Below, piece by piece: positions 1 through 6,934 of a stretch of 12,818 nucleotides of DNA. Location: positions 1 to 12,818 of the forward strand of contig CAZOTT010000087.1 of the NCBI GenBank assembly GCA_964582785.1, read 5' to 3'. The position numbers were made by a program, and so were the translations under genes. Positions within the stretch are counted from its first letter, which is position 1. Each line of letters opens with the position of its first letter. This DNA comes from JAMOQA01 sp964582785 (GTDB taxonomy: Bacteria; Acidobacteriota; Polarisedimenticolia; J045). Under the pieces are notes generated by a model. That model saw only the letters and a program-made list of their open reading frames with translations, was not told the origin of the DNA and searched no databases.

Positions 1-52
1 ACCCGGCCAGCGGGAACAGCGGGATCAGCCAGATGTACGGCAGCACGTTCAT
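1..52 (-). CDS. nuoL: NADH-quinone oxidoreductase subunit L, N-terminal fragment (partial)
   Basis: Only the first 17 codons are in the window; the rest lies beyond position 1. The ATG at 52-50 opens a hydrophobic start reading MNVLPYIWLIPLFPLAG, which resembles the first transmembrane helix of NuoL, the antiporter-like proton-pumping subunit at the distal end of the complex I membrane arm. The start lies 13 nt after the nuoK stop, and a GGGGAG Shine-Dalgarno overlaps that stop codon. Identity rests on this short stretch and on its place directly after nuoK, where nuoL is normally found. Confidence 0.85.
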   Translation of the reverse strand, partial: MNVLPYIWLIPLFPLAG

Positions 53-65
53 CGCACCGTCTCCC

Positions 66-368
66 CTACCACTTCATCCGCGCCGCCTCGTCCACCATCA
101 CCGTGTCACGGTTGCGGTAGAGGGCGAGCACGATGGCCAGGCCGACCGCGACCTCGGCGGCGGCGATCACGATCACGAACACGGAGAACACCTGCCCCAC
201 CGGGTCCGGCAGGAACCGGGAGAAGGCGATGAAGTTGAGGTTCCCCGCGTTCAGGACCAGCTCGACCGACATGAACATCACGATCGCGTTCCGCCGGACG
301 AGCATCCCGATCGTGCCGATGCCGAGCATCGCCACGGAAACCAGCAGGACGTGGTGCAGTTCGACCAT
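66..368 (-). CDS. nuoK: NADH-quinone oxidoreductase subunit K
   Basis: A 100-residue, three-helix membrane subunit of complex I, related to MrpC, forming part of the proton path between NuoJ and NuoN. Length is the family norm. The two membrane glutamates needed for pumping in Escherichia coli NuoK, Glu36 and Glu72, are both present at the same numbers (MSVE at 33-36, AAAE at 69-72). ATG start; the Shine-Dalgarno GAGGG overlaps the nuoJ TGA, with 8 nt between the genes, which points to translational coupling. The usual C-terminal charged tail follows the third helix. A larger in-frame reading extends upstream through nuoJ but has no complex I character, so the ATG at 368 is preferred. Confidence 0.96.
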   Translation of the reverse strand: MVELHHVLLVSVAMLGIGTIGMLVRRNAIVMFMSVELVLNAGNLNFIAFSRFLPDPVGQVFSVFVIVIAAAEVAVGLAIVLALYRNRDTVMVDEAARMKW

Positions 369-376
369 CGGTACCC

Positions 377-928
377 TCACCGTTCCCTGTGGGCCAGGAC
401 CACCGCCCCGATCATCGCCACCAGGAGCAGGACGGACGCCAGCTCGAAGGGAACGAGGTAGGAGGTGTAGAGCAGCTGGCCCACGTACTCCAGGTTCCCG
501 ATCGCCCCGCCGTGACCGCCTCCCCGGAGGGCCGCCTCGAGGGCGGGAGCGGCCGGAATTCCCCGCGACGGCTCCTGCAGCAGGAGCGCCCCGACGAAGA
601 CCGTGAACAGGATGCCGAGCATGGCCGCCGCGATGCGCCACCCCGCCGACGGCTGGGGGCCGATGCGGCTGGCGTCCGTGTCCAGCCCCCGCTGTTCCAG
701 GTCGACCAGCATGATGACGAAGAGGAAGAGCACGAGCACGCCGCCGGCGTAGACCATCACCTGGACGACGGCGATGAACTCCGCCCACAGCAGGACGAAC
801 AGCCCGGCCACGGCGAACAGGCCGAGGAGCAGGCCGAGGGCGGAGTAGACGGGGTTCCGGGCGAGGATCACCCCGAGCGCCCCCGCGAGGACGAGCCCGG
901 CCAGGATCGAGAACACGAGCAGTTCCAC
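377..928 (-). CDS. nuoJ: NADH-quinone oxidoreductase subunit J
   Basis: Membrane subunit of complex I, 183 residues with about five predicted helices. Helix 3 carries the conserved Y-x-G-G patch (Tyr60-Ala-Gly-Gly63) followed by VLVLFLFVIML. In solved structures this helix contains a pi-bulge that switches conformation during turnover (established for the family). A less conserved, glycine-rich loop at about 120-145 precedes the last helix, and the protein ends HRER. GTG start at 928, 19 nt after the nuoI stop, with GGGGAGG about 9 nt upstream. The start agrees with the usual N-terminus, in which the first helix begins almost immediately. Confidence 0.96.
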   Translation of the reverse strand: MELLVFSILAGLVLAGALGVILARNPVYSALGLLLGLFAVAGLFVLLWAEFIAVVQVMVYAGGVLVLFLFVIMLVDLEQRGLDTDASRIGPQPSAGWRIAAAMLGILFTVFVGALLLQEPSRGIPAAPALEAALRGGGHGGAIGNLEYVGQLLYTSYLVPFELASVLLLVAMIGAVVLAHRER

Positions 929-947
929 GGTTCCGTCCTCCCCGCCG

Positions 948-1460
948 TCAGGACCGGCGGCCGTAGACCACCTTGTCCTTTCCGAAGTAGAGCTCGCGGA
1001 GATCCGCCCGGAAGTCGTCCCGGCGGTACCGCGCCAGCTCGAAGTCGTGGCTCATGTAGATCGACGTGATCGGCTTCGTCGGGCACGGCTCCACGCAGAG
1101 ACCGCACAGGCAGCACCGCTCGTAGTCGATGACGAATACCCGCGGCCGCTTGCCCCGGCCCGAGGGATGCGGCTCGTCCTCGATGTGGATGCAGTTGTCG
1201 GGACAGATCCGCTCGCACTGGTGGCAGGAGATGCACAGCTCCTCGCCCGTTTCCGGGTGGGAACGCAGCCGGGGCACGCCCCGGTAGCGGGGTTCCAGGG
1301 GCAGCTGCTCGTCCGGGTACTGGACCGTGAACGGTTCCCGCAGGGCGCGGAAGTTGTGCACGAGGGTGACCATCAGGCCCTCGATCAGCTCCCCCAGGAG
1401 CAGCCGCTTCCAGAGCGGGGGCCGCTCCGGCCGCGGAGTACGCTTGACCTTGATCGCCAC
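948..1460 (-). CDS. nuoI: NADH-quinone oxidoreductase subunit I (2x[4Fe-4S])
   Basis: Ferredoxin-like subunit, 170 residues, that holds clusters N6a and N6b and relays electrons toward NuoB. Two complete CxxCxxCxxxCP motifs are visible: Cys76, 79, 82, 86 (CISCHQCERICP) and Cys116, 119, 122, 126 (CCLCGLCVEPCP). An N-terminal amphipathic stretch (about 15-45, PLWKRLLLGELIEGLMVTL) fits the membrane-surface helix of NuoI. GTG start, with GAGGAGG overlapping the nuoH TGA and 10 nt between the genes. In this cluster NuoI would take electrons either from NuoG encoded elsewhere or from another donor, since no nuoEFG is nearby. Confidence 0.97.
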   Translation of the reverse strand: MAIKVKRTPRPERPPLWKRLLLGELIEGLMVTLVHNFRALREPFTVQYPDEQLPLEPRYRGVPRLRSHPETGEELCISCHQCERICPDNCIHIEDEPHPSGRGKRPRVFVIDYERCCLCGLCVEPCPTKPITSIYMSHDFELARYRRDDFRADLRELYFGKDKVVYGRRS

Positions 1461-1470
1461 GTCCGCCTCC

Positions 1471-2562
1471 TCAGGCCGCGAGCGCGTCGACGGCGAGCAG
1501 CACGACGCCGGTGAACAGAATCCAGGCCAGGCCGACCGGGATCATGAAATTCCAGCCCACCTCCATCAGCTGGTCGTAGCGGTACCGCGGGAAGGTGGCC
1601 CGGAGCCAGAGGTACACGTACAACACCAGGAAGGTCTTGAGCGCGAACCAGAACAGGCCCAGTGCGAACTGCGTCCCGGCGCCGCCCCACGCCCCGCCGA
1701 GAAGGCCGGGCAGCCCGGGGAAGAGGTACCCCAGACCGAGGGTGATCGGCAGCCAGCCCCCGAAGTAGACCGTCACCACCAGCGCCGAGATCACGATCAT
1801 CGCGATGTACTCGGCCAGGAAGAAGAAGGCGAACTTCATCCCCGAGTACTCGGTATGAAACCCGGCCACCAGCTCCGTTTCCGCCTCCGGCAGGTCGAAG
1901 GGGGCCCGGTTGTTCTCCGCCACGCCCGCGACGTAGAAGAGAAGCACGCCCACCGGCTGCAGCCAGAAGAGCCAGGTGTGCGTCGCCTGCCACTCCACGA
2001 TCTTCACCGTCGAAGCGGTCCCGGCAACCATCAGGGCCCCGATGATCGCGAGGCCCAGCGGAACCTCGTAGGAGATCATCTGTGCCGCGCTGCGCAGCCC
2101 GCCGAGCAGCGGGTACTTGGAGTGGCTCGCCCAGCCCCCGAGGACGATCCCGAAGACGCCGATCGACGAGATCGCGAGGACGTAGAGGATCCCGACGTTG
2201 ACGTCGGTGATGACGGGGCGGATCTCGTAACCGAAAAGGTGGAACGTCGCCCCGCTGCCCGCCCACGGGATGACCGCCAGCGCCGCGATCGCCGCCATCG
2301 TGGCCAGCACCGGGGCCAGCCAGAAGACGAACCGGTCGGCCCGCTCCGGGACGATGTCCTCCTTCAGCAGGAGTTTCACCACGTCGGCGATCGGCTGCAG
2401 CAGTCCGCGGGGCCCGACCCGGTTGGGGCCGATCCGCACCTGCATGAAGGCGATGACCTTCCGCTCCAGGAGCGTGATGTAGGCCACCACGCCGAGCAGG
2501 AGCGTGACGACGACCAGCGCCTGGATGGCGGGAACGAGGAAGGCTTCGAGAAAGGTCTGCAC
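1471..2562 (-). CDS. nuoH: NADH-quinone oxidoreductase subunit H
   Basis: Eight-helix membrane subunit (363 residues) that with NuoB and NuoD forms the quinone chamber and starts the proton-transfer relay (E-channel). Family signatures are present in order: LLERK (31-35), RIGPNRVG (43-50), GLLQPIADVVKLLLKE (53-68), the acidic loop ENNRAPFDLPEAETE (216-230) followed by GFHTEYSG (234-241), and RATFPRYRYDQLM (321-333). Length is slightly above the usual value, with a Gly-rich insert near 279-297 between late helices. GTG start, with GGGGAGGAG upstream and 16 nt after the nuoD stop. nuoH follows nuoD directly, without nuoE, F or G between them. Confidence 0.97.
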   Translation of the reverse strand: MQTFLEAFLVPAIQALVVVTLLLGVVAYITLLERKVIAFMQVRIGPNRVGPRGLLQPIADVVKLLLKEDIVPERADRFVFWLAPVLATMAAIAALAVIPWAGSGATFHLFGYEIRPVITDVNVGILYVLAISSIGVFGIVLGGWASHSKYPLLGGLRSAAQMISYEVPLGLAIIGALMVAGTASTVKIVEWQATHTWLFWLQPVGVLLFYVAGVAENNRAPFDLPEAETELVAGFHTEYSGMKFAFFFLAEYIAMIVISALVVTVYFGGWLPITLGLGYLFPGLPGLLGGAWGGAGTQFALGLFWFALKTFLVLYVYLWLRATFPRYRYDQLMEVGWNFMIPVGLAWILFTGVVLLAVDALAA

Positions 2563-2578
2563 GGCCGCTCCTCCCCGG

Positions 2579-3679
2579 TCAACGGTCCACGCAGCCGAGG
2601 ACGATGTCGATCGTCCCGATCAGCGCGATCACGTCCGCCACCATGTGCCCCCTGGCCAGCACCGGCAGCGCCTGCAGGTTGTTGAAGGACGGCGAGCGGA
2701 AGCGCACCCGGTACGGCCGGTCGGAGCCGTCCGCCTGGAGATAGACCGACATCTCGCCACGGGGAGACTCCGTCATGAAGTACGCTTCCGCGCCGGCCGG
2801 AGCCTTGATCCGCTTCGGGACCTTCGCCATCACCTCCCCGTCCGGCAGCTTCTCCAGCGCCTGGAGGATGATCCGGCGAGACTGCCGCATCTCTTCCATG
2901 CGCACCAGGTACCGATCGTAGGTATCGCCCCGCTCGCCCACCGGCACGTCGAAGTCGAGTTCCCCGTAGACCTCGTAGGGCAGGTGCTTGCGGACGTCGT
3001 AGTCCAGCCCGGAGCCCCGGAGGGAGGGACCCGTCAGGCCCCAGGCGATCGCCGTGTCGGCATCGATCACGCCGACCCCCTCGGTCCGCCGGCGCCAGAT
3101 GCGGTTGTTCGTCAGCAGCGTCTCGTACTGCTGGAGACGCACGGGGAACTCGTCGAGCATCCGCTTCGCCGCCGCCGGCCACCCTTCCGGCAGGTCGAAC
3201 GGCATCCCCCCGATCCGGACCGCGTTGTAGGTCAGGCGGGCCCCGCAGTACGCCTCGAAGAGGTCGAGGATCTTCTCCCGCTCGCGGAAGGCGTAGAGGA
3301 AGATGGTCATCGCCCCGATGTCCAGGGCGTGGGTGCCCAGCCACAGCAGGTGGCTGGCGATCCGCTGGAACTCGGCCAGGATCACCCGCAGGTACTGCGC
3401 GCGGGGCGGCGGCTCGATCCCGAGCAGGCGTTCCACCGCCCCGACGTAGGAGTGGTTCTCGGCGAAGGCGGCGACGTAGTCCAGCCGGTCGGTGTACGGA
3501 GTGATCTGGGGGTAGGTGCGGGTCTCGGCGAGCTTTTCCACCCCCCGGTGGAGGTAGCCGATCACCGGCTTCATCCCGACGATCGTCTCCCCGTCGAGCT
3601 TCAGGAGCAGCCGGAGCACCCCGTGGGTCGAGGGGTGCTGCGGCCCCATGTTGATCTCGAGCTCCTGGGTGCGGAACAC
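2579..3679 (-). CDS. nuoD: NADH-quinone oxidoreductase subunit D (49 kDa)
   Basis: Connecting-arm subunit, 366 residues, related to the large subunit of [NiFe] hydrogenases. It forms the quinone-head site next to cluster N2 of NuoB. The opening GPQHPSTHGVLR (12-23) and the ending DIVLGCVDR are diagnostic. His19 and Tyr68 lie 49 residues apart, the same spacing as the quinone-binding His38 and Tyr87 of Thermus Nqo4 (family knowledge), so the quinone site looks intact. The hydrogenase Ni-binding cysteines are absent, as expected. It is a stand-alone NuoD, not fused to NuoC as in E. coli. GTG start, with GGGGAGG upstream and 13 nt after the nuoC stop. Confidence 0.97.
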   Translation of the reverse strand: MFRTQELEINMGPQHPSTHGVLRLLLKLDGETIVGMKPVIGYLHRGVEKLAETRTYPQITPYTDRLDYVAAFAENHSYVGAVERLLGIEPPPRAQYLRVILAEFQRIASHLLWLGTHALDIGAMTIFLYAFREREKILDLFEAYCGARLTYNAVRIGGMPFDLPEGWPAAAKRMLDEFPVRLQQYETLLTNNRIWRRRTEGVGVIDADTAIAWGLTGPSLRGSGLDYDVRKHLPYEVYGELDFDVPVGERGDTYDRYLVRMEEMRQSRRIILQALEKLPDGEVMAKVPKRIKAPAGAEAYFMTESPRGEMSVYLQADGSDRPYRVRFRSPSFNNLQALPVLARGHMVADVIALIGTIDIVLGCVDR

Positions 3680-3692
3680 GGTCGCCTCCCCG

Positions 3693-4232
3693 TCAGCGGT
3701 AGCTCTTGTGGTCCCCCGGCTTCCCCTCGAGGGGATAGTCCTTGCGCAGGGGATGTCCTTCCCAGTCGTCCGGGAGAAGGATGCGCGACAGGTCGGGGTG
3801 GCCGGAGAACCGCACCCCGACCAGGTCCCAGGCCTCCCGCTCGTTCCAGTCGGCCACCGGGAAGACCTCGGCGACCGAGGGCACGGGCTCGTCCTCCCGG
3901 GTCCAGGTCTTTACCGTCAGCCGGTGCCCGTGGACCGTGGAGTAGAGGCAGTACGTCACCTCGAGGGTGCCGTGCTCCCCCTCCGGCCAGTGGGTGGCGA
4001 ACAGCGTGGAAAGGTGGTTCATCCGGCAGTCCGGATCGTCCCGCAGGAACTCGAGGACCCGTGCCACGTCCTCCCGGCGGACGCGGACAAGGGGCACCCC
4101 GGCCCAGTAGCGGACCTCTTCCACCGCCCCGGCCATCGCCGCCCGCAGGCGATCGACGGGGGGCGACGGCACCTCCGCCGCGCGGGGGTCGCCGGGCTGC
4201 TCCTCGGGGGTTCCGGTCTTCTCGTCGGCCAT
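3693..4232 (-). CDS. nuoC: NADH-quinone oxidoreductase subunit C (30 kDa)
   Basis: Connecting-arm subunit, 179 residues, that supports NuoD and NuoI. The 30-kDa family signature runs from about 129 to 167: WNEREAWDLVGV, then FSGHPDLSRIL and PDDWEGHPLRKDYP. The first 25 or so residues are acidic and Pro-rich (MADEKTGTPEEQPGD) and look like a disordered extension. Met33 is a possible internal start but would remove the beginning of the fold. ATG start 13 nt after the nuoB stop; the upstream GGGGG is rather far away, so its ribosome site is the weakest in the operon. Confidence 0.96.
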   Translation of the reverse strand: MADEKTGTPEEQPGDPRAAEVPSPPVDRLRAAMAGAVEEVRYWAGVPLVRVRREDVARVLEFLRDDPDCRMNHLSTLFATHWPEGEHGTLEVTYCLYSTVHGHRLTVKTWTREDEPVPSVAEVFPVADWNEREAWDLVGVRFSGHPDLSRILLPDDWEGHPLRKDYPLEGKPGDHKSYR

Positions 4233-4245
4233 GGTCGCATGCCCC

Positions 4246-4740
4246 CTACGCCGCCCCCCGGGGGCGGGCCAGGGTGCGGGTCTGCTGGATCTTCTCCTGC
4301 AGCCGCATCAGGGCGTAGATCAGCGCCTCCGGCCGCGGCGGGCAGCCGGGGACGTACACGTCGACCGGGATCACCCGGTCCACCCCCTGGACGGTGGAAT
4401 AGGTCGGGAACGGCCCCCCGGAGGTGGCGCAGATGCCCATGGAGATGGCCCACTTCGGTTCCGGCATCTGTTCCCAGAGACGCCGCACGAGGGGCGCCAT
4501 CTTCTCGGTCACCGTCCCCGCGACGATCATCAGGTCCGACTGCCGGGGGGTGGCCCGGAAGATCCCCGCCCCGAAGCGGTCCAGGTCGAACCGGGAGGCC
4601 CCGGCCGCCATCATCTCGATCGCGCAGCACGCCAGGCCGAACGTCATCGGCCACAGGGCCGACTTCCGGGCCCAGGCGAAGACGGAGTCCACCGTCGTCG
4701 TCAGGATCCCGTCCGGCAGCCTTCCCTCGATCAGGCCCAT
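4246..4740 (-). CDS. nuoB: NADH-quinone oxidoreductase subunit B
   Basis: The 164-residue subunit that carries cluster N2, the last iron-sulfur centre before quinone. Its four ligands are visible: the tandem Cys38-Cys39 (LACCAIEMM), Cys104 (SMGICATSGG) and Cys133 (YVPGCPPRPE). The conserved FDLDRFGAG (51-59) and the WAISMG stretch also match. The ATG at 4740 precedes the nuoA stop, so the two genes overlap by 10 nt, a strong sign of coupled translation. Upstream in-frame sequence is a shadow of nuoA, so the long reading is rejected. Confidence 0.97.
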   Translation of the reverse strand: MGLIEGRLPDGILTTTVDSVFAWARKSALWPMTFGLACCAIEMMAAGASRFDLDRFGAGIFRATPRQSDLMIVAGTVTEKMAPLVRRLWEQMPEPKWAISMGICATSGGPFPTYSTVQGVDRVIPVDVYVPGCPPRPEALIYALMRLQEKIQQTRTLARPRGAA

Positions 4741-5084
4741 TCGAGGGCTCCTTTCTTCCAGGCGTACAGGTACCCCAGCACCAGCACGCCGATGAAGAGC
4801 GCCATTTCCACGAACCCGAACCACCCGAGAACCCGGTAACGGACCGCCCAGGGGAAGAGGAAGATCGTCTCGACGTCGAACACCACGAACAGGACGGCGA
4901 TCACGTAGTACCGGATGGAGAACCGCTCCCGCACCCCGCCCGTCGGCTCCACGCCGCACTCGTAGGAGGTGTACTTCTCCGGCTCGGGCTTCCGGGGAGA
5001 CAGCAGCAGCGAGATCCCGAACGTGACGAGGGGAAGCCCCGCCCCGATCAGGATCATCACGGCGATCGGAAGGTAACCGGTCAT
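4731..5084 (-). CDS. nuoA: NADH-quinone oxidoreductase subunit A
   Basis: First gene of the operon: a 117-residue, three-helix membrane subunit at the joint between the two arms of complex I. Visible signatures are the loop YTSYECGVEPTG (38-49) with the redox-sensitive family cysteine Cys43, and FDVETIFLFPWA (69-80) holding Asp70 and Glu72, which correspond to functionally important acidic residues of E. coli NuoA. ATG start, with GAGG elements within about 15 nt upstream. Length is normal. A leader of about 160 nt separates it from the promoter candidate near 5250-5278. Confidence 0.97.
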   Translation of the reverse strand: MTGYLPIAVMILIGAGLPLVTFGISLLLSPRKPEPEKYTSYECGVEPTGGVRERFSIRYYVIAVLFVVFDVETIFLFPWAVRYRVLGWFGFVEMALFIGVLVLGYLYAWKKGALEWA

Positions 5085-5135
5085 CCCTCGACCTCGTCCC
5101 GGCCCCGGGCCCGGCGCGGCCCCGGCCGGCGTGGA

Positions 5136-5160
5136 GCGGCCCGGCGGCCCCCCGGGCCGC
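5136..5160 (-). other. GC-rich hairpin in the nuoA leader
   Basis: A perfect 9-bp inverted repeat (GCGGCCCGG at 5136-5144 against CCGGGCCGC at 5152-5160) with a 7-nt loop lies in the untranslated stretch 52 nt upstream of the nuoA ATG. In the nuo mRNA it would form a very stable stem. There is no U-tract, so it is not an intrinsic terminator. It could stabilise the 5' end of the transcript or affect translation. The background is extremely GC-rich, so chance is a real alternative. The rest of 5085-5335 contains no reading frame that I can support. Confidence 0.35.
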
Positions 5161-5237
5161 GAACCGCGATCTCCCGTCCTTCCCGCACGTGGTGCACCGG
5201 CCCCCGCGGCTCCCTTCCGTCCCGTCACCGGGGGCCC

Positions 5238-5267
5238 AAAAGGGGGGCAAGCCTAGCAAAGCCCCCC
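5238..5267 (-). terminator. Terminator-like hairpin downstream of the envelope gene cluster
   Basis: On the minus strand, a 7-bp stem GGGGGGC/GCCCCCC (arms 5261-5267 and 5242-5248, 12-nt loop) is followed by TTTT (5241-5238). It lies about 70 nt past the stop of the secreted-protein gene that ends at 5336, where a terminator would be expected. The loop is long and the T-run is short, so termination may be partial. The loop also contains the -10 candidate of the nuo promoter. Confidence 0.45.
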
Positions 5268-5278
5268 CGGCCGCTCAA
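5250..5278 (-). promoter_or_regulatory. Candidate promoter of the nuo operon
   Basis: On the minus strand, TTGAGC (5278-5273) is separated by exactly 17 nt from TAGGCT (5255-5250), and TGC directly precedes the -10, giving an extended -10 (TGn). Transcription would start near 5243 and give a leader of about 160 nt. The same TGC-plus-hexamer form occurs before secG (12281-12289). This is a pattern match only; the -10 fits the sigma-70 consensus at its T, A and final T. Confidence 0.42.
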
Positions 5279-5335
5279 CCGCGTTCTCCACCCGGCCCCG
5301 CGGGGCCCGGACCGGCCCTGCCGCCGGGGCCGGGT

Positions 5336-6454
5336 TCAGCGCAGGGGACGGGCGGGAACCTCGACCGTGACCTCGGAGCCGCGCACCGAAAGGACCCGGG
5401 CGCCGTCCGGCAACCCGCCGAGGAGATCGGGAACCGCCCCCTCCTCCACCCGCAGGGTCGCGCGGAGGCGCCGCCCACCGGGCAGGGCGGACCAGTGGTC
5501 CTCGAGGAGCCGGTCGACCAGGGGGGCGTCCGGGTCCCCCACCAGCAGGAGCCCGCTCGCCCGGGGTCCCAGGCGGCAGGTTTCCCCTTTCCCGGCGACC
5601 GTCCGCCCCCGCCGGGCGGGGACCAGGAGTTCCGCGGGACCGATTCCCGGCCGTTCCAGGGCGGCGGCCAGGCCCCGCCATCCCCCGCGCAGCCAGGCCC
5701 AGGCCGCCCACCGGAGCCCGTCCCTGAGGCAGGTCTCGGCCAGGGCCCGCCGCAGGGGATCCAGGCCCAGCCGCCGGAGCCTCTCCCGGGGCCACCCCGC
5801 CCCGTCCCGGTCCAGTTCCGGCAGCGCCCGGCCCGCGTCGTCACCGGCCAGTCCCGCGCCGGTCACCGTCACGAGGATGCCGGCGAGGCGGCAGGTCCCC
5901 TCCGCCCGCGCGGCCCGGGCCGCCCGCAACAGGGGATCGGCGGGAGGGGGACCGAGGTGGCGAAAGGCCACGGCCCGCGCCCATTCCCCGGTAGCGGCGA
6001 TCTCGAACGGGACCAGTCCGACCAGCCGGAACACCTCGAGGTCGGGGGGGGACAGGGGGGGCAGTTTCGCGGGAACCAGGAGGCGTCCCCGCGCGCCGTC
6101 TTCCGCGGCGGGGCGGTCGGCGGGCCAGGCGGCGGCCAGGACCCCGGGGGCGGGGCCGGCGGCGGGCAGGTGGAGCGCCGCCAGGACCTCCCGGCAGGCG
6201 GGGGCGTCGGCCGGCGCGAACGCCTCCGCCAGCCAGGACGCGGCCACCGCGCCCCGCTCCCCCGCGGGAGCCGTCGCCACGGGCACCTCCGCCCGGGCAA
6301 AGTCTCCCCCGAGACGCTCCCCCGACTGGGCGGCGAGCACCGCCGGGGGAGTGCCCACCCGGACGGTCTCACCCGCCGCCGCCCCGGCCCCTCCCCCGGG
6401 GACCAGCACCACCAGGAACGCCGCGACCAGGACCGGGAGACCCTCCCCCCTCAC
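5336..6454 (-). CDS. Secreted protein of unknown family
   Basis: I do not recognise this 372-residue protein. A signal peptide is visible: short N-region (VRGEG), hydrophobic core LPVLVAAFLVVLV (6-18), then PGGGAGAAA with likely signal peptidase I cleavage after Ala27. The mature part is Ala/Arg/Leu/Gly-rich with four cysteines (in ACREV, GTCRL, ETCLR and GETCR contexts), which could pair in the periplasm. The C-terminal ~60 residues alternate hydrophobic and polar residues in a beta-rich manner (for example RVLSVRGSEVTVEVPAR). A segment ILVTVTGAGLAG near the middle is distinctive. The GTG start overlaps the DUF192 stop as GTGA and has GGAGGAGG 4-6 nt upstream, which fixes the start. In-frame sequence upstream is only the shadow of the DUF192 gene. 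Last gene of a three-gene cluster, followed by a terminator-like hairpin. Confidence 0.75.
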   Translation of the reverse strand: MRGEGLPVLVAAFLVVLVPGGGAGAAAGETVRVGTPPAVLAAQSGERLGGDFARAEVPVATAPAGERGAVAASWLAEAFAPADAPACREVLAALHLPAAGPAPGVLAAAWPADRPAAEDGARGRLLVPAKLPPLSPPDLEVFRLVGLVPFEIAATGEWARAVAFRHLGPPPADPLLRAARAARAEGTCRLAGILVTVTGAGLAGDDAGRALPELDRDGAGWPRERLRRLGLDPLRRALAETCLRDGLRWAAWAWLRGGWRGLAAALERPGIGPAELLVPARRGRTVAGKGETCRLGPRASGLLLVGDPDAPLVDRLLEDHWSALPGGRRLRATLRVEEGAVPDLLGGLPDGARVLSVRGSEVTVEVPARPLR

Positions 6455-6903
6455 GGCCCCTCCTCCAGGGGGGCGAGCAGCACGACGGCCCCCGGGACCA
6501 GCCCGAGGCGCCGCGCCTCGCCGGCCCCGACCTCGATGACGAAGGAGGCGGGCCGGCCCGGGGTCCACGTCGGGCACGGATCTTCCCGGCACGGGGGCAG
6601 GTTCTCCTCCAGGTGGACGACCCGTCCGTCCCCGTCGAGCCAGGCGATGTCGAGGGGCACCAGGCACCCCTTCATCCAGAAGGGTTCCGGTCCCGGGCGG
6701 GGAAAGACGAAGAGCATCCCCGTCCCGGGGGGCACCTCGGACCGGCCACCGAGCCCCCGGGACCGGGCCGCCGGGGTCGCCGCGACCTCCAGCACGAGCA
6801 TCTCCCCCGAGGGCGTGGCGGCGGTCGCCCAGCGGGCGCCCGCCAGCGGGGGCACGGCCGAGCGGGGGATGGAGAGGAACAGGCCGGCGACCAGGAACCC
6901 CAC
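6451..6903 (-). CDS. DUF192 (COG1430) exported or membrane-anchored protein
   Basis: The DUF192 fold is complete: LEVAATPAARSRGLGGR, GTGMLFVFP, FWMKGCLVPLDIAWLD, a Pro-Pro-Cys/Cys-Pro segment (LPPCREDPCPTW) and FVIEVGAGEARRLGL. Family function is poorly defined; members are small secreted beta-rich proteins. From the GTG at 6903 the protein is 150 residues and begins with a hydrophobic stretch (VGFLVAGLFLSIP) that would export or anchor it. An alternative GTG at 7002 adds 33 residues with several Arg before this segment, which would give a better anchor topology, but it overlaps the upstream gene by 68 nt. Neither start has a strong Shine-Dalgarno. The end overlaps the next gene by 4 nt. The product is confident; the start is not. 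Confidence 0.82.
   Translation of the reverse strand: MGFLVAGLFLSIPRSAVPPLAGARWATAATPSGEMLVLEVAATPAARSRGLGGRSEVPPGTGMLFVFPRPGPEPFWMKGCLVPLDIAWLDGDGRVVHLEENLPPCREDPCPTWTPGRPASFVIEVGAGEARRLGLVPGAVVLLAPLEEGP
6459..6466 (-). promoter_or_regulatory. Shine-Dalgarno fixing the GTG start at 6454
   Basis: GGAGGAGG on the minus strand lies 4-6 nt upstream of the GTG at 6454, inside the last codons of the DUF192 gene. It decides the start of the secreted-protein gene within a reading frame that otherwise stays open back to 6931. Confidence 0.7.
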
Positions 6904-6934
6904 GCCCGCCGTCCGGGCGGCGCGGACCCATCCC

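Noticed and set aside
1327..2685. 452-codon plus-strand open frame opposite nuoH and nuoI
   Set aside because: It mirrors strongly conserved complex I genes, and its His/Arg/Glu/Asp-rich composition is typical of an antisense shadow in GC-rich DNA.
5186..5198. Adjacent palindromes CACGTG and GGTGCACC as an operator
   Set aside because: They are short, do not form one larger symmetric site, and occur in a GC-rich leader where such palindromes arise by chance.
6455..6931. N-terminal extension of the secreted-protein frame back to the ATG at 6931
   Set aside because: This part is a shadow of the DUF192 gene. The GTG at 6454 has a strong ribosome site and begins a signal peptide.
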